A stretch of DNA of 42,449 nucleotides from contig JAKFXY010000064.1 in the NCBI GenBank assembly GCA_021731165.1, positions 1-42,449 on the forward strand, read 5' to 3'. The position numbers and the translations under genes are program-made. Of this stretch, positions 1-8,329 are shown one piece after another; positions within the stretch are counted from its first letter, which is position 1, and the number at the start of each line of letters is the position of its first letter. The notes beneath the pieces are model-generated. The model was not told where the DNA came from and searched no databases. It saw nothing but the letters and a program-made list of their open reading frames with translations. This stretch comes from Acidobacteriota bacterium. Lineage in GTDB: Bacteria > Acidobacteriota > Vicinamibacteria > Vicinamibacterales > UBA2999.

Positions 1-2
1 TG

Positions 3-764
3 CCCCGCCCGCAGTTCACCTTCCAGACGACCCCGGGTCGTGCAACATCGGCGACTGCCTATGCGGAGCCGTATCAAGTCCAGCCCGTCCCGAAAACAGA
101 GGTGCACGTCGCCAATGCGACCCTGGCTCTCAGTCCGACCCAGGGCCCGGTCGGAACACGGGCAACGCTGCGCGGCGAGGGATTCGCCTCAGGGGCGTCT
201 CTCCAACTGGTCTGGCAGACCTACGTCGGCAGCCGTGTCAGCGGGGATGGATTCGAGGCTCGAGAAAATGCGATCGGCACGGTGATGGTCGGACGAGACG
301 GCCGGATCGAGGTGCCCATGACAATTCCAGACGATCTCGGTGGCCTGCACGGGATCGCGCTACGTAACGCAGATGAGACGCTGGCACGCACCTATTTCGT
401 CACCGAGACCAGTATCGTCAGTATCTCGGCGACGTCTGGTCCGGTCGGTACCCCGGTGACAATTCACCTGAAGGGCGTCGGCTGGACAGAGTACGACAAC
501 ATTTACGTCGCGACCTACGACAACGCCTACATGGGCTACGCATGCGGCTTCAACAGCCACGGCGACGTCGTCATCAATTTCAATGCGACCGGCGCACCGG
601 GCACGCACGTGATCGATCTCTATCCAGGCATCTACCAGGGGCCGTCAACCGAGCCGCAATTGCTCTATCGCCAGGCGCAGCTGACCTACGCCTCCGATCA
701 TCCCGGCAATAAGATTCCCGCGCTCCGCTTCACCTTCGACATCACGTCGTCGGCAACGCGCTGA
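3..764 (+). CDS. TIG/IPT-like domain protein, 5' end outside window
   Basis: The reading frame is open from the first bases of the window, so the true start lies upstream; about 253 residues are visible. Two stretches share a GPVGT signature (about residues 42-54, LSPTQGPVGT, and about 140-153, ISATSGPVGT). Each is followed by a beta-rich segment with G-x-GF or GVGW turns. This is the usual look of IPT/TIG immunoglobulin-like modules, which in bacteria are mostly extracellular. No catalytic motif, membrane segment or anchor is visible in the part present. The gene converges on the next minus-strand gene with only three bases between the stop codons. The function is unknown; a secreted or surface protein is the best guess. 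Confidence 0.6.
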   Translation, partial: PRPQFTFQTTPGRATSATAYAEPYQVQPVPKTEVHVANATLALSPTQGPVGTRATLRGEGFASGASLQLVWQTYVGSRVSGDGFEARENAIGTVMVGRDGRIEVPMTIPDDLGGLHGIALRNADETLARTYFVTETSIVSISATSGPVGTPVTIHLKGVGWTEYDNIYVATYDNAYMGYACGFNSHGDVVINFNATGAPGTHVIDLYPGIYQGPSTEPQLLYRQAQLTYASDHPGNKIPALRFTFDITSSATR

Positions 765-767
765 CAT

Positions 768-1589
768 TCAGTTAGCGCTGGCCGGCACTGAACTGGCTGG
801 TTTGGCCAGCTTGTCGAACTGCTCGTCGTTCTCCCGCAGCGAACACACCCACTGGTACCGCATGAAGCCCGTGGTTGACCTCGAGAAGGTGCGGCTCATG
901 CCCCATGGCTTCGTGTATGCGCCTGGGTCGTCGATTGTAATTTCATATCCCAGCGTCTGATCGTTGATTCTCTTGAAGCGCTCGATGAGATGCAGCTGGT
1001 CTGAGTGGACGTGCGCCAGCTGATCGAACCAGGAGCGGTCATTCACGCCGACAGTGTCCACGACAAGCGTGTCGCCGTTCTCGTACCAGCCGATCGAGTG
1101 CCCCCAATACTGCGGATCCGGATCTTCTGGATGGGTGCCGTTCAGCCAAACAACCCGGAAGGTCGGACCGATCTCATCGAGGATGTAGACGGCCTCGGGA
1201 GTCTGAACGAACCTCGACTTGCCAGGGTAGCCGAACATGCGAACCAGGCCCAGCGGCTCGCAGTATCGGACGTAGGGGTCGGTGTTGAGCTCGAACTTTC
1301 CGTCTGGCCCGGTGGTCGACACCTCGGACAGCGTCTTTGCCCGTGCCCACGGCTGATACGGAATGTCGGGTTCATTCCCCCTCATCGCGCCTCTCCGGTC
1401 AACCGTGCTGAGGCTGATGACCACCGGATGGAACCAGTCTCCGGAGAGGTCCGGTATTCGTGACGACCTGCTCTGGCCCTGGGGCCCAGCAGCTCCGGCC
1501 TGGGCGGGTATCTGTGCACGCAGGGCGCTGGACAGGGCAATGACGGCCGTGACCACGATACCTGCCGCGACGCACCATTGTCTGGTCAT
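768..1589 (-). CDS. Secreted DLSGDW-family protein of unknown function (paralog A)
   Basis: The 273-residue product has a clear signal peptide of about 26 residues ending in ALRAQ. A linker and the IPDLSGDW motif follow, then PYQPWA, a CEPLGLVRMFG segment, a GHSIGWYENGDTLVVDT segment and a conserved C-terminal WVC. Proteins of this layout recur in acidobacterial genomes and are generally annotated as hypothetical; I know of no assigned reaction. A GAGGGG Shine-Dalgarno sequence lies 8 bases before the ATG and supports this start. The downstream minus-strand gene at 1769 and the plus-strand gene at 3879 look like more distant relatives. Export is well supported; a beta-rich fold is an inference. 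Confidence 0.7.
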   Translation of the reverse strand: MTRQWCVAAGIVVTAVIALSSALRAQIPAQAGAAGPQGQSRSSRIPDLSGDWFHPVVISLSTVDRRGAMRGNEPDIPYQPWARAKTLSEVSTTGPDGKFELNTDPYVRYCEPLGLVRMFGYPGKSRFVQTPEAVYILDEIGPTFRVVWLNGTHPEDPDPQYWGHSIGWYENGDTLVVDTVGVNDRSWFDQLAHVHSDQLHLIERFKRINDQTLGYEITIDDPGAYTKPWGMSRTFSRSTTGFMRYQWVCSLRENDEQFDKLAKPASSVPASAN

Positions 1590-1625
1590 CGATTCATCCC
1601 CTCACCTATCAGAACGAGAATCGCG

Positions 1626-1643
1626 GGCCCGACAGGTCGGGCC
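1626..1643. repeat. 18-bp palindrome upstream of the secreted-protein gene
   Basis: GGCCCGAC, a two-base AG spacer and GTCGGGCC form a perfect inverted repeat 37 bases upstream of the start codon at 1589. It could be an operator or a short hairpin in the 5' leader. No other copy was noticed in the window. Confidence 0.35.
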
Positions 1644-1768
1644 ACCGTGTTGTCGCGGCTACCACGACACCCTGCGGGGCCTTTGATCTTGAGTTGAATT
1701 TCGCGGCGACTCTACCACAGTGCCACGCGCGCGGGCGCTCCGTTCGTCGTCCGTCGGATGTCATACCA

Positions 1769-2530
1769 TCAGGTTGCGGCCTTGCAGGGAGCTGGGCGCC
1801 ACTTCGAGCCGTTCGGCTCCCTCTTGAAGTGGGAGCTGGTGACATACGGCCGTTGGAAGTACTTGGGATCATCGACAAAGGTGGCGACGCTGAACCACTG
1901 GCCGTCAGTCGGCCCACGGAACTGATCCCAGTACTCCGTCACGACCGCGTTCTCGCTGTACGGCACGCCGTTCCTTCGCACCCACCCCCCGGTCATGTTG
2001 GTAGTGGTGACCTTCAGGCTGCCGCCCCTGGTGGGGCTGGTGCCGGGGCCAAACTCCCATGCCGCTACAGAGAAACCCTGCAACGAGCGTGGGCCGGGCT
2101 GCTGGGCCTTGTCGAACAACAGGCGCCGGATCTGGCCGCCGGCATCGGTCTCAAGCTTCAGAACCGCGTCAGACTCCCAGGTGATGTGCACGCGCAGCGG
2201 CATTCGCATGAGGCCGGCGGCGCCGTACGCCAGGCACGACCCGTCCTTGGAGAGATCCCACGTGTCGGCGACGCGACGCCCTTCGGGTGTCAGCGGCACC
2301 CCGCCGTAGTCCCCTTTCAGTGGCGTCACCATGCGAAACCGCCAGTCCTCGCTGACGACCGATACCCAATAGCCCGTCAGATCGATCGGCGCTGCCACCC
2401 GCGGCACGAGTAGGGCCTGCGCCGCGCCCCGTCCCTGGGCCAAGACGACGGCACGACCCGCGCCGGCCACGATGAGCACCGCCAAGACAGTGGTGATGAC
2501 AAGCTGGACTGGAATCCTGGCGTGTTCCAC
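1769..2530 (-). CDS. Secreted DLTGYW-family protein of unknown function (paralog B)
   Basis: The frame is open up to an ATG at 2659, but the first 43 codons look like intergenic sequence. The GTG at 2530 places a hydrophobic signal segment (about residues 5-28, ending VVLAQG) at the N-terminus and gives about 253 residues; no strong ribosome binding site is visible for either start. After the signal come PIDLTGYW, GDYGGVPLTPEG, a single internal cysteine, LKVTTTNMTGGW and TFVDDPKY. The order and wording match paralog C at 3879 (DLSGEW, GDYTGVPIS, LRVTTTHLKEGF, LFVEDPVY), so the two are homologous. It is followed by paralog A on the same strand with a gap of about 180 bases. The function is unknown. 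Confidence 0.65.
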   Translation of the reverse strand: MEHARIPVQLVITTVLAVLIVAGAGRAVVLAQGRGAAQALLVPRVAAPIDLTGYWVSVVSEDWRFRMVTPLKGDYGGVPLTPEGRRVADTWDLSKDGSCLAYGAAGLMRMPLRVHITWESDAVLKLETDAGGQIRRLLFDKAQQPGPRSLQGFSVAAWEFGPGTSPTRGGSLKVTTTNMTGGWVRRNGVPYSENAVVTEYWDQFRGPTDGQWFSVATFVDDPKYFQRPYVTSSHFKREPNGSKWRPAPCKAAT

Positions 2531-2724
2531 AGAACTTTCTGCTGATTCGCTCTCAGTGCCTCTGTGTCTCGGCGTTTCGTGGAGGCGAAGAGGAGTGTGG
2601 CGCCGTTCGGCTTGACGGTGCAGTGGTGACAACGATAGCAGGTCGGGATTCATTGACACATCCGTCTGCAGAAGAGTACAAGCGCAACGTCGATATTCTG
2701 CTAGTGCCCTTGCTGGCGGTCAAC

Positions 2725-3837
2725 ATGGAATTCGTCTTGATCGAATCAACGAAGGCGGGACGCTCCGCCTCCCTGACGGGCTCGAGCCCGGTGCGCACGG
2801 GCGTGCTTCTCACCGCAGCGCTGCTGTGCGCGACAGGTTCAATTCCTGCAACGGCGCAACAGCCACAAGTGCCTACGCCGCCGTCATGGGTGCCGAGTCG
2901 GAGCCAGAGTGCCCAGGGGCCCGTGGCCGTGCTCCAGGTCCGAGACAACGTGTATCTCCTTGTCGCCGACGGCAGCAACATCACCGCGCAGGTCGGCCCC
3001 GATGGTGTGCTGCTCGTCGACACGTCAACCGGGAAGCTGAACGACGAGATCGTTTTGGCGATCCAACAACTGAGCGATCAACCGATCCGTTGGATTATCA
3101 ACACCCATGTTCACGCCGACCACACTGGAGGCAATGCGGCGTTGTTCAGAGCTGGACGCTCGACTCCGCAGAACAGATTCGCCAGCGGCCTGGGTTTCCC
3201 AGGCTCCCTGCCGACGGGCGCGACAATTGTCGCCCACGAATCGGTGCTCTTCAGGATGAGCGGTCTCACAGGCCAAACCACTCCGACCCCTCAGGACTCC
3301 TGGCCGGTAGCGACGTTTTTCGGTGAGTCAAAGGAGTTATACCTCAACGGCGAGGCCATCCAGGTACTACACCAAGCGCCCGCCCACACCGACGGCGACA
3401 GCATCGTCGTGTTCCGGCACGCCGACATCGTGAGCACCGGTGATCTCTTCAACAGTACCAGCTACCCAGTAATCGATCTCAAGACCGGAGGAACGATCGA
3501 CGGCGTCATCGACGCCCTCAACAGCATCATCGACGTTACGTTTCCGCGGGAAAAGGCCGAGGGTGGCACGTATGTGATTCCCGGCCACGGACGGATCAGC
3601 GACGAGGCGGATGTCGTGATCTACCGGAACATGGTGACAATCCTGCGCGACCGAATCCGGGACCTGATGCAAAAAGGCATGACGCTCGATCAGGTCAAGG
3701 CAGCGAAGCCGACGGCTGACTACGACCCTCGATGGGCCACGACCTCCTGGACAGGGGACATGTTCGTCGAAGCGGTGTATCGCACACTGACACCGTCCAC
3801 GACGTCGCCGTCCACGCCGCAAGGGTCGAATCGATGA
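2725..3837 (+). CDS. Secreted metallo-beta-lactamase-fold hydrolase
   Basis: The product has the complete MBL-fold metal site. HVHADHTGG (HxHxDH, about residues 128-133 from the ATG at 2725) is followed by an APAHTDGDS histidine, the GDLFN aspartate and the IPGHGR histidine, so a di-metal hydrolase is expected. A signal peptide ending in ATAQQ lies near residues 23-46. A GTG at 2791 would put this signal right at the N-terminus, and the frame also opens upstream to 2623, so the start is uncertain. The C-terminal GMTLDQVKAAKPTADYD segment is typical of periplasmic MBL proteins seen in Acidobacteria. The substrate cannot be told from sequence. It is followed after 41 bases by paralog C on the same strand. 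Confidence 0.8.
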   Translation: MEFVLIESTKAGRSASLTGSSPVRTGVLLTAALLCATGSIPATAQQPQVPTPPSWVPSRSQSAQGPVAVLQVRDNVYLLVADGSNITAQVGPDGVLLVDTSTGKLNDEIVLAIQQLSDQPIRWIINTHVHADHTGGNAALFRAGRSTPQNRFASGLGFPGSLPTGATIVAHESVLFRMSGLTGQTTPTPQDSWPVATFFGESKELYLNGEAIQVLHQAPAHTDGDSIVVFRHADIVSTGDLFNSTSYPVIDLKTGGTIDGVIDALNSIIDVTFPREKAEGGTYVIPGHGRISDEADVVIYRNMVTILRDRIRDLMQKGMTLDQVKAAKPTADYDPRWATTSWTGDMFVEAVYRTLTPSTTSPSTPQGSNR

Positions 3838-3878
3838 GGAGGACGCTCGGGGCACTCGCTCACACACAGGAGAGGCTT

Positions 3879-4814
3879 ATGCGTGTGTCACGTCTTGTTG
3901 TCGTGCTGTTCGCGTCACTGCTGGCCACGACGGGTCGGCCGGCCTTTGCCCAGGTCGATCTCTCCGGTGAATGGCGGTCTGTGGCCAACGAGTCCGGCCA
4001 CTCTGATATCGGCGACTACACAGGAGTACCGATCTCGGATGCGCTACGTCAAAGAGCTGACAGCTGGAATGCGGCGGAGTTCAGCATGCCCGAGCTGCAA
4101 TGCAGGCCGCACCCGGCCGCCCATTCCATACGCCCACCCAACGCGGCGTATGCCCAATTCCGGCAGTGGAAGGACGTCGACCCCGTAACGGCGGCCACCA
4201 TTGCCTTAAGGCAGCACGGAGCCTGGATGGAGCCGGAGCGCACCATCTGGATGGATGGGCGTTCGCATCCTAACGAGTACGCGCCTCACCAATGGTTTGG
4301 GTTTTCAACCGGCGTATGGGAGGGCAATGCCCTGAGGGTGACGACCACGCATCTCAAAGAGGGATTCGTGTATCCCAACGGCCTGACCGTGAGCGACAGG
4401 ACCGTTATGACCGAAGTCTTCACCAGGCATGACAACTATCTGATGTCGGCGTTGTTCGTTGAAGATCCCGTGTATCTGACGGAACCGTTCCTCCGAACGT
4501 CGATCTGGCAGCTCGACGCGGGTCTGGTCAACCTCCAGGAACGGTATCCGTGCGGCCTCAACGAAGTGTCGATCGAAGTACCTCACCCGAAAGGGTACGT
4601 GCCGCATCACCTGCCGGGCACGAACCGCGCGCTGCTGAGGGAATTCGCGCTCGAACACGGGTTGCCTTTCGAGGCCACCAGGGGCGGAGCGGAGACGCTG
4701 TATCCCGAGTACATGGAGAAGTTCAAGACGATGACGTCCGAGCCGGTGTCGTTGGCACCGCTCGTGCCAGGCGCCAGGCGGGTGCCACAACCAGGCGCCC
4801 AGACCGTCCCGTAG
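3879..4814 (+). CDS. Secreted DLSGEW-family protein of unknown function (paralog C)
   Basis: The ATG at 3879 is preceded by CAGGAGAGG with good spacing and gives a 311-residue protein with a textbook signal peptide ending in RPAFAQ. Immediately after it come VDLSGEW, GDYTGVPIS, a QCRPHP segment, WMDGRSHPNEYAPHQW, GVWEGNALRVTTTHL and LFVEDPVYLTEPF. The middle and C-terminal motifs align with paralog B at 1769. The extra C-terminal region (LREFALEHGLPFEATRGG onward) is absent from A and B. The gene follows the MBL hydrolase closely, so both may be co-transcribed. No catalytic residues can be named and the function is unknown. Confidence 0.7.
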   Translation: MRVSRLVVVLFASLLATTGRPAFAQVDLSGEWRSVANESGHSDIGDYTGVPISDALRQRADSWNAAEFSMPELQCRPHPAAHSIRPPNAAYAQFRQWKDVDPVTAATIALRQHGAWMEPERTIWMDGRSHPNEYAPHQWFGFSTGVWEGNALRVTTTHLKEGFVYPNGLTVSDRTVMTEVFTRHDNYLMSALFVEDPVYLTEPFLRTSIWQLDAGLVNLQERYPCGLNEVSIEVPHPKGYVPHHLPGTNRALLREFALEHGLPFEATRGGAETLYPEYMEKFKTMTSEPVSLAPLVPGARRVPQPGAQTVP

Positions 4815-4824
4815 CGCAATACCG

Positions 4825-5409
4825 CTACCGCGCGGGAGCCGGAGCTTGTGGTGCGGCAGCGGCCGGAGTTTGCTGGCGGCCAAGCTCCACCGTGTATCCG
4901 AGCTGATCCATCATGTCGACGTACTTGAACGATGTCCCCCCCGGCTCGCCCATCACCCACCTGCCGCCCTTCGCTTCCAACCCGCGAAGAGACTGTTCAA
5001 TGTCCCTCACGCCGAACGCAAGGTGGTGGACGCTCTGCCCGTACTTCTCCAGATGATCGGTCCAGGCTGAGGGCCCGCCGACCGGTTCCCACAACTCGAT
5101 CCGGACGTTGCCGATCGGGAGCATCATCGACTTGGCCTTCGCGTTGCGATTGCCCACGATGTTGGGCGGAAACGGCAGCCCCTTGCCGTCGTTGTCGTAC
5201 AGCCTCGCCGTCGCCGGCGGCGTGATGCCATAGACCTCGGCGAACATCTTGGCCGTCTTGTCGATGTCTTTCACGACAATGCCGATGTGAGTGAAAGTGC
5301 CACCCTCGAGCGGCGCAGTAGACTGACCCTGACCGCGAATCTGCTGAACGGTCGCGATCACGCCGATGAGCGCGAACATCACGACGACACCCTTGCCAAA
5401 AGCGCGCAT
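4825..5409 (-). CDS. Exported VOC (glyoxalase/dioxygenase-fold) family protein
   Basis: The 194-residue protein begins with a hydrophobic export signal (about residues 6-22) and then has one vicinal-oxygen-chelate module. FTHIGIVVKDID is the first strand with a metal-ligand histidine, RIELWEPVG carries a candidate glutamate, SVHHLAFGVRDIE starts the second half, and YVDMMDQLGYTVEL ends in the last candidate glutamate. The tail is Ala/Pro/Gln-rich. AGGAGGA lies 6 bases before the ATG. It follows the transmembrane anchor gene on the same strand after 19 bases, so both are probably one transcript. The substrate is unknown; an exported VOC protein is less common than cytoplasmic ones. Confidence 0.8.
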   Translation of the reverse strand: MRAFGKGVVVMFALIGVIATVQQIRGQGQSTAPLEGGTFTHIGIVVKDIDKTAKMFAEVYGITPPATARLYDNDGKGLPFPPNIVGNRNAKAKSMMLPIGNVRIELWEPVGGPSAWTDHLEKYGQSVHHLAFGVRDIEQSLRGLEAKGGRWVMGEPGGTSFKYVDMMDQLGYTVELGRQQTPAAAAPQAPAPAR

Positions 5410-5428
5410 AATCTTCCTCCTGTCGGGT

Positions 5429-6064
5429 CTATGGGGACCCAGCGGGCACGGTCCTTAGTTCGTGAGACGCGCTGGAACCATCGTCACGAAATTCGGTTGC
5501 GGACGTATAGAAGCCTACCGAGCTCAGCTTGATCCGCACGACCTGGTTGGTGCGGTTCTCCCAGTACCATCCGTGGAGTCCGGTATACGGCGCGGTATAC
5601 ACACCGCGCCCCGCATTCATCTCGCCCTTCTCGAAGGTCTCCGCCACATCGGGAGGCCCGCCATCCTGCTGCGCGTGGAAATCGACCACGACGTTACCCG
5701 TGGCCGTCCAGGAATAGACCATGGCCGTACCCTTGTCGAGGTGGTAGTGGTACTCGACGAAGCCCACATACGGCAGGATGGCAAACTCCGTCGTGTCCGC
5801 TTTGTAGTCCGTGGAGTGAGGCACCAGCGGCCCTTCCGCAGCCGCCACAACCGGCACCACGGGAGCAGTCCGCGCTGCGCCGGAAATCTGGGTCAGGCCA
5901 AGCACCCGTCCCGTTCCGAGCGGGTCGATGCCGTACTCGGCAGGCAGAATCGTCGTCACCAATATCGCAACGGCCACCGCGAGCGCGACAGCCGTCATCC
6001 TGACAATGCTCAGCTTCGACTCGGGAGTATCGGGCATGGCCGGTGACGGTGGTTCGGATCGCAT
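5429..6064 (-). CDS. Transmembrane anchor protein (single-pass, extracytoplasmic domain)
   Basis: The 211-residue product has one N-terminal membrane segment (about residues 22-41) followed directly by LPAEYGIDPLGTGRVLGLTQ. That is the hallmark of the family called transmembrane anchor protein in public annotation. The exported domain includes MVYSWTATGNVVVDFHAQQ and TGLHGWYWENRTNQVVRIKL, also typical. In proteobacteria this family is often found beside HupE/UreJ-like metal transporters; none is seen here. The start could instead be the ATG at 6037. It is divergent from the BNR lipoprotein gene and precedes the VOC gene at 5409. The role is not established. Confidence 0.75.
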   Translation of the reverse strand: MRSEPPSPAMPDTPESKLSIVRMTAVALAVAVAILVTTILPAEYGIDPLGTGRVLGLTQISGAARTAPVVPVVAAAEGPLVPHSTDYKADTTEFAILPYVGFVEYHYHLDKGTAMVYSWTATGNVVVDFHAQQDGGPPDVAETFEKGEMNAGRGVYTAPYTGLHGWYWENRTNQVVRIKLSSVGFYTSATEFRDDGSSASHELRTVPAGSP

Positions 6065-6168
6065 GTCCGGGTTGAGAGATAGAATGAAGGCGTCACTATA
6101 CCATGGCCCCTCGCACCATACCCCTCGCGCGATCGCCGGTCATGGTACCCGTAGAGAGCAGGATTCCG

Positions 6169-7455
6169 ATGCCTAAGACGCTCACAAACATCCTGACCAT
6201 CGCATTGGCCGTCTTCGCCGCCGCGTGCGGGCGGAGCGCTCCGAGCACGAGCGCGACAGATGCTCCAGCAACCGGCGCCGCAGCCGCAGAATGGTCCGTC
6301 GCCGTCCAACAGGTGCCTCCGCCGTCTGGACCGAATAGCAGTGAACCTCAGCTGACCACCTCTGACAGAGGCGTCATGCTGAGCTGGGTCGAACGCGCGG
6401 AGAACACCACGACACTCAAGTTCGCGGAGCGGACGGCCACTGGCTGGACCGCACCGGTCACCGCGGCCTCTGGCAAGGACTGGTTCGTCAGCTATGCCGA
6501 CCCTCCGTCCGTCATGCGGATGTCGAGTGGCACACTCGTCGCACAATGGACGCCGCAGACTGACCCGCTCATCGAGGCCATGGACCTCCGGCTGGCGTAC
6601 TCAACCGACGATGGAAAAACATGGTCGCGACCGTTGACCCCGCACCACGACGGCACCAAGACTCAGCATGCATTCGCCTCGATGTTCGAGCTGCCTGGGA
6701 GCACGCTCGGACTGGTCTGGCTCGACGGGCGCGAGAGCATGATCGAGACGCAGGATCCGGCCGGCGGCTCGATGACAATGAGGTACGCCGCTTTCGATGC
6801 CGGGTGGAAGCAGGTCGCCGACGCCGCGGTCGATCGGAAGGTGTGCGAGTGCTGTTCAACGGCAGCCGCCATGACCTCGGACGGCATGCTCGCTGCCTAT
6901 CGCGATCGAAGTGACACCGAGATCCGGGACATCTCTGTTTCCCGCCTCGAGAATGGAAAGTGGACCGACGGCACGCTGGTGCACCAGGACAACTGGAAGA
7001 CCTACTCATGCCCCGTGAACGGGCCCGCACTCAGCGCCCGGCAGCGTCAGGTCGTCGCGGCATGGTTCGCGGCCCCAGACGACCAGGGGAAGGCCTACGC
7101 GGCGTTTTCGAGCGACGCGGGACGGTCATGGGGTGCCCCGATTAGGCTTGATGAGGCAGGTTCGCTAGGCCGCGTTGATGTGGAGCTGCTGGACGACGGC
7201 TCGGCCGTGGCTTCGTGGGTGGAGTTCGCCGGTGGCCGTGCCCAGTTCAGGGTGCGGCGCATACAGCCCTCGGGCGCCAGCTCGCCAGCCGTGACAGTGG
7301 CCGGCGTCGCTGGAGGGAATACCAGTGGCTTCCCGCGTATCTCGAGACGTGGGGATGAGCTGGTCTTTTCATGGACCGAAAGCAGCCCGGCCGCTGGTGA
7401 CGCCGAGGTCTCGCTACAGGTTCAGACTGCTGTGGCGCGCCTTCCGAAGAACTGA
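6169..7455 (+). CDS. BNR/Asp-box repeat (sialidase-like propeller) lipoprotein
   Basis: The ATG at 6169 is preceded by GAGCAGGA and gives a lipoprotein signal with AVFAAAC as the lipobox (Cys20), so the mature protein is probably lipid-anchored. About 428 residues. At least two Asp-box motifs, STDDGKTW and SSDAGRSW, indicate a sialidase-type beta-propeller. An unusual KVCECCS cysteine cluster sits in the centre. The catalytic Arg triad, Tyr and Glu of true sialidases cannot be confirmed by eye, so a binding or lyase role is equally possible. The stop codon lies three bases from the start of the DUF4159 gene, which implies coupled translation. Confidence 0.75.
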   Translation: MPKTLTNILTIALAVFAAACGRSAPSTSATDAPATGAAAAEWSVAVQQVPPPSGPNSSEPQLTTSDRGVMLSWVERAENTTTLKFAERTATGWTAPVTAASGKDWFVSYADPPSVMRMSSGTLVAQWTPQTDPLIEAMDLRLAYSTDDGKTWSRPLTPHHDGTKTQHAFASMFELPGSTLGLVWLDGRESMIETQDPAGGSMTMRYAAFDAGWKQVADAAVDRKVCECCSTAAAMTSDGMLAAYRDRSDTEIRDISVSRLENGKWTDGTLVHQDNWKTYSCPVNGPALSARQRQVVAAWFAAPDDQGKAYAAFSSDAGRSWGAPIRLDEAGSLGRVDVELLDDGSAVASWVEFAGGRAQFRVRRIQPSGASSPAVTVAGVAGGNTSGFPRISRRGDELVFSWTESSPAAGDAEVSLQVQTAVARLPKN

Positions 7456-7458
7456 CCT

Positions 7459-8295
7459 GTGGCCCGTCGCCTTCCCATCCTCCTGGTCCTCCTGGGTGCG
7501 ACCCTGTTGCTGGCGGTCACGGTGGAGGGACAGTTCGGACAGCGGGGCGGCGCGAGAGGGCGGAGAGGGTTCAACCGGCAGGCCAGAGTCGCCTCGGCCG
7601 AGGACTTCGATGGCCGGTTCAACTTTTGCCGAATCGTCTTCCGCAACGCCCTTGACGGCGATGGCGGAGGGTGGTCCGTGGATTACCCGCGCGCTGACGA
7701 AAACCTCTCAATCCGTCTGTCCGAGCTGACCAAGACGCCAATCAGCCTCGACAGTGACGGTGCGCCGAACCACCTGCTCGTACATCTGACCGATCCCGAA
7801 TTGCTGGACTGCCCGTTCGTCATGATGACTGAGCCCGGCGGCGCGTTCCTCGACCCGAACGAGGCGGCCGGACTGCGCAATTACCTTTTGAAGGGTGGGT
7901 TCCTCTGGGCCGATGACTTCTGGGGCGAGTACGCGTGGTCACACTGGGTCAGGGAGCTGCGCAAGGCGCTCCCGGCAAGCGAGTACCCCATCGCCGACTT
8001 GATGCCTGACCACCCGCTTTTCAGTGCACAGTTCCAAGTGGCAAAGGTCCCGCAAATACCGTCCATCGGTTTCTACTTCGGCGGAGGCACGTCGGAACGC
8101 GGCGCCGACAGCGCAGTGGCCCACGCCAGAGGTATCCAGGATCGCAACGGACGGCTGATGGCCGTCATGACATTCAACACCGACGTCGGCGATTCGTGGG
8201 AGCGCGAAGGCGACGACCCGCAGTACTTTCTCGCCTTCGGCCCAGCCGGCTACGCGCTCGGGATCAACGTGGTGTTATACGCGCTGACTCACTAG
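7459..8295 (+). CDS. DUF4159 domain exported protein
   Basis: It starts with GTG three bases after the preceding stop codon. The 278-residue product has a signal peptide (about residues 1-24, ending VTVEGQ), a short Gly/Arg-rich stretch and then a DUF4159 domain. FNFCRIVFRNA, GGGWSVDYPRADENL, RLSELTKTPIS and a C-terminal YALGINVVLYALTH are recognisable. The domain has a glutamine-amidotransferase-like (DUF4159/BatA-associated) fold according to family knowledge, but no catalytic Cys-His-Glu set is evident. Coupling to the BNR lipoprotein suggests that they work at the cell envelope together. It ends facing the minus-strand acyl-CoA synthetase. Confidence 0.75.
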   Translation: MARRLPILLVLLGATLLLAVTVEGQFGQRGGARGRRGFNRQARVASAEDFDGRFNFCRIVFRNALDGDGGGWSVDYPRADENLSIRLSELTKTPISLDSDGAPNHLLVHLTDPELLDCPFVMMTEPGGAFLDPNEAAGLRNYLLKGGFLWADDFWGEYAWSHWVRELRKALPASEYPIADLMPDHPLFSAQFQVAKVPQIPSIGFYFGGGTSERGADSAVAHARGIQDRNGRLMAVMTFNTDVGDSWEREGDDPQYFLAFGPAGYALGINVVLYALTH

Positions 8296-8307
8296 CCGTT
8301 CGGACTC

Positions 8308-8329
8308 ATCCCTGTTATTCCCTGTTATT
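8308..8329. repeat. Tandem 10-mer between convergent genes
   Basis: The sequence CCCTGTTATT occurs twice back to back in the 29-base gap between the convergent DUF4159 and acyl-CoA synthetase genes. No hairpin or T-tract is obvious, so a terminator role is not supported. Confidence 0.4.
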
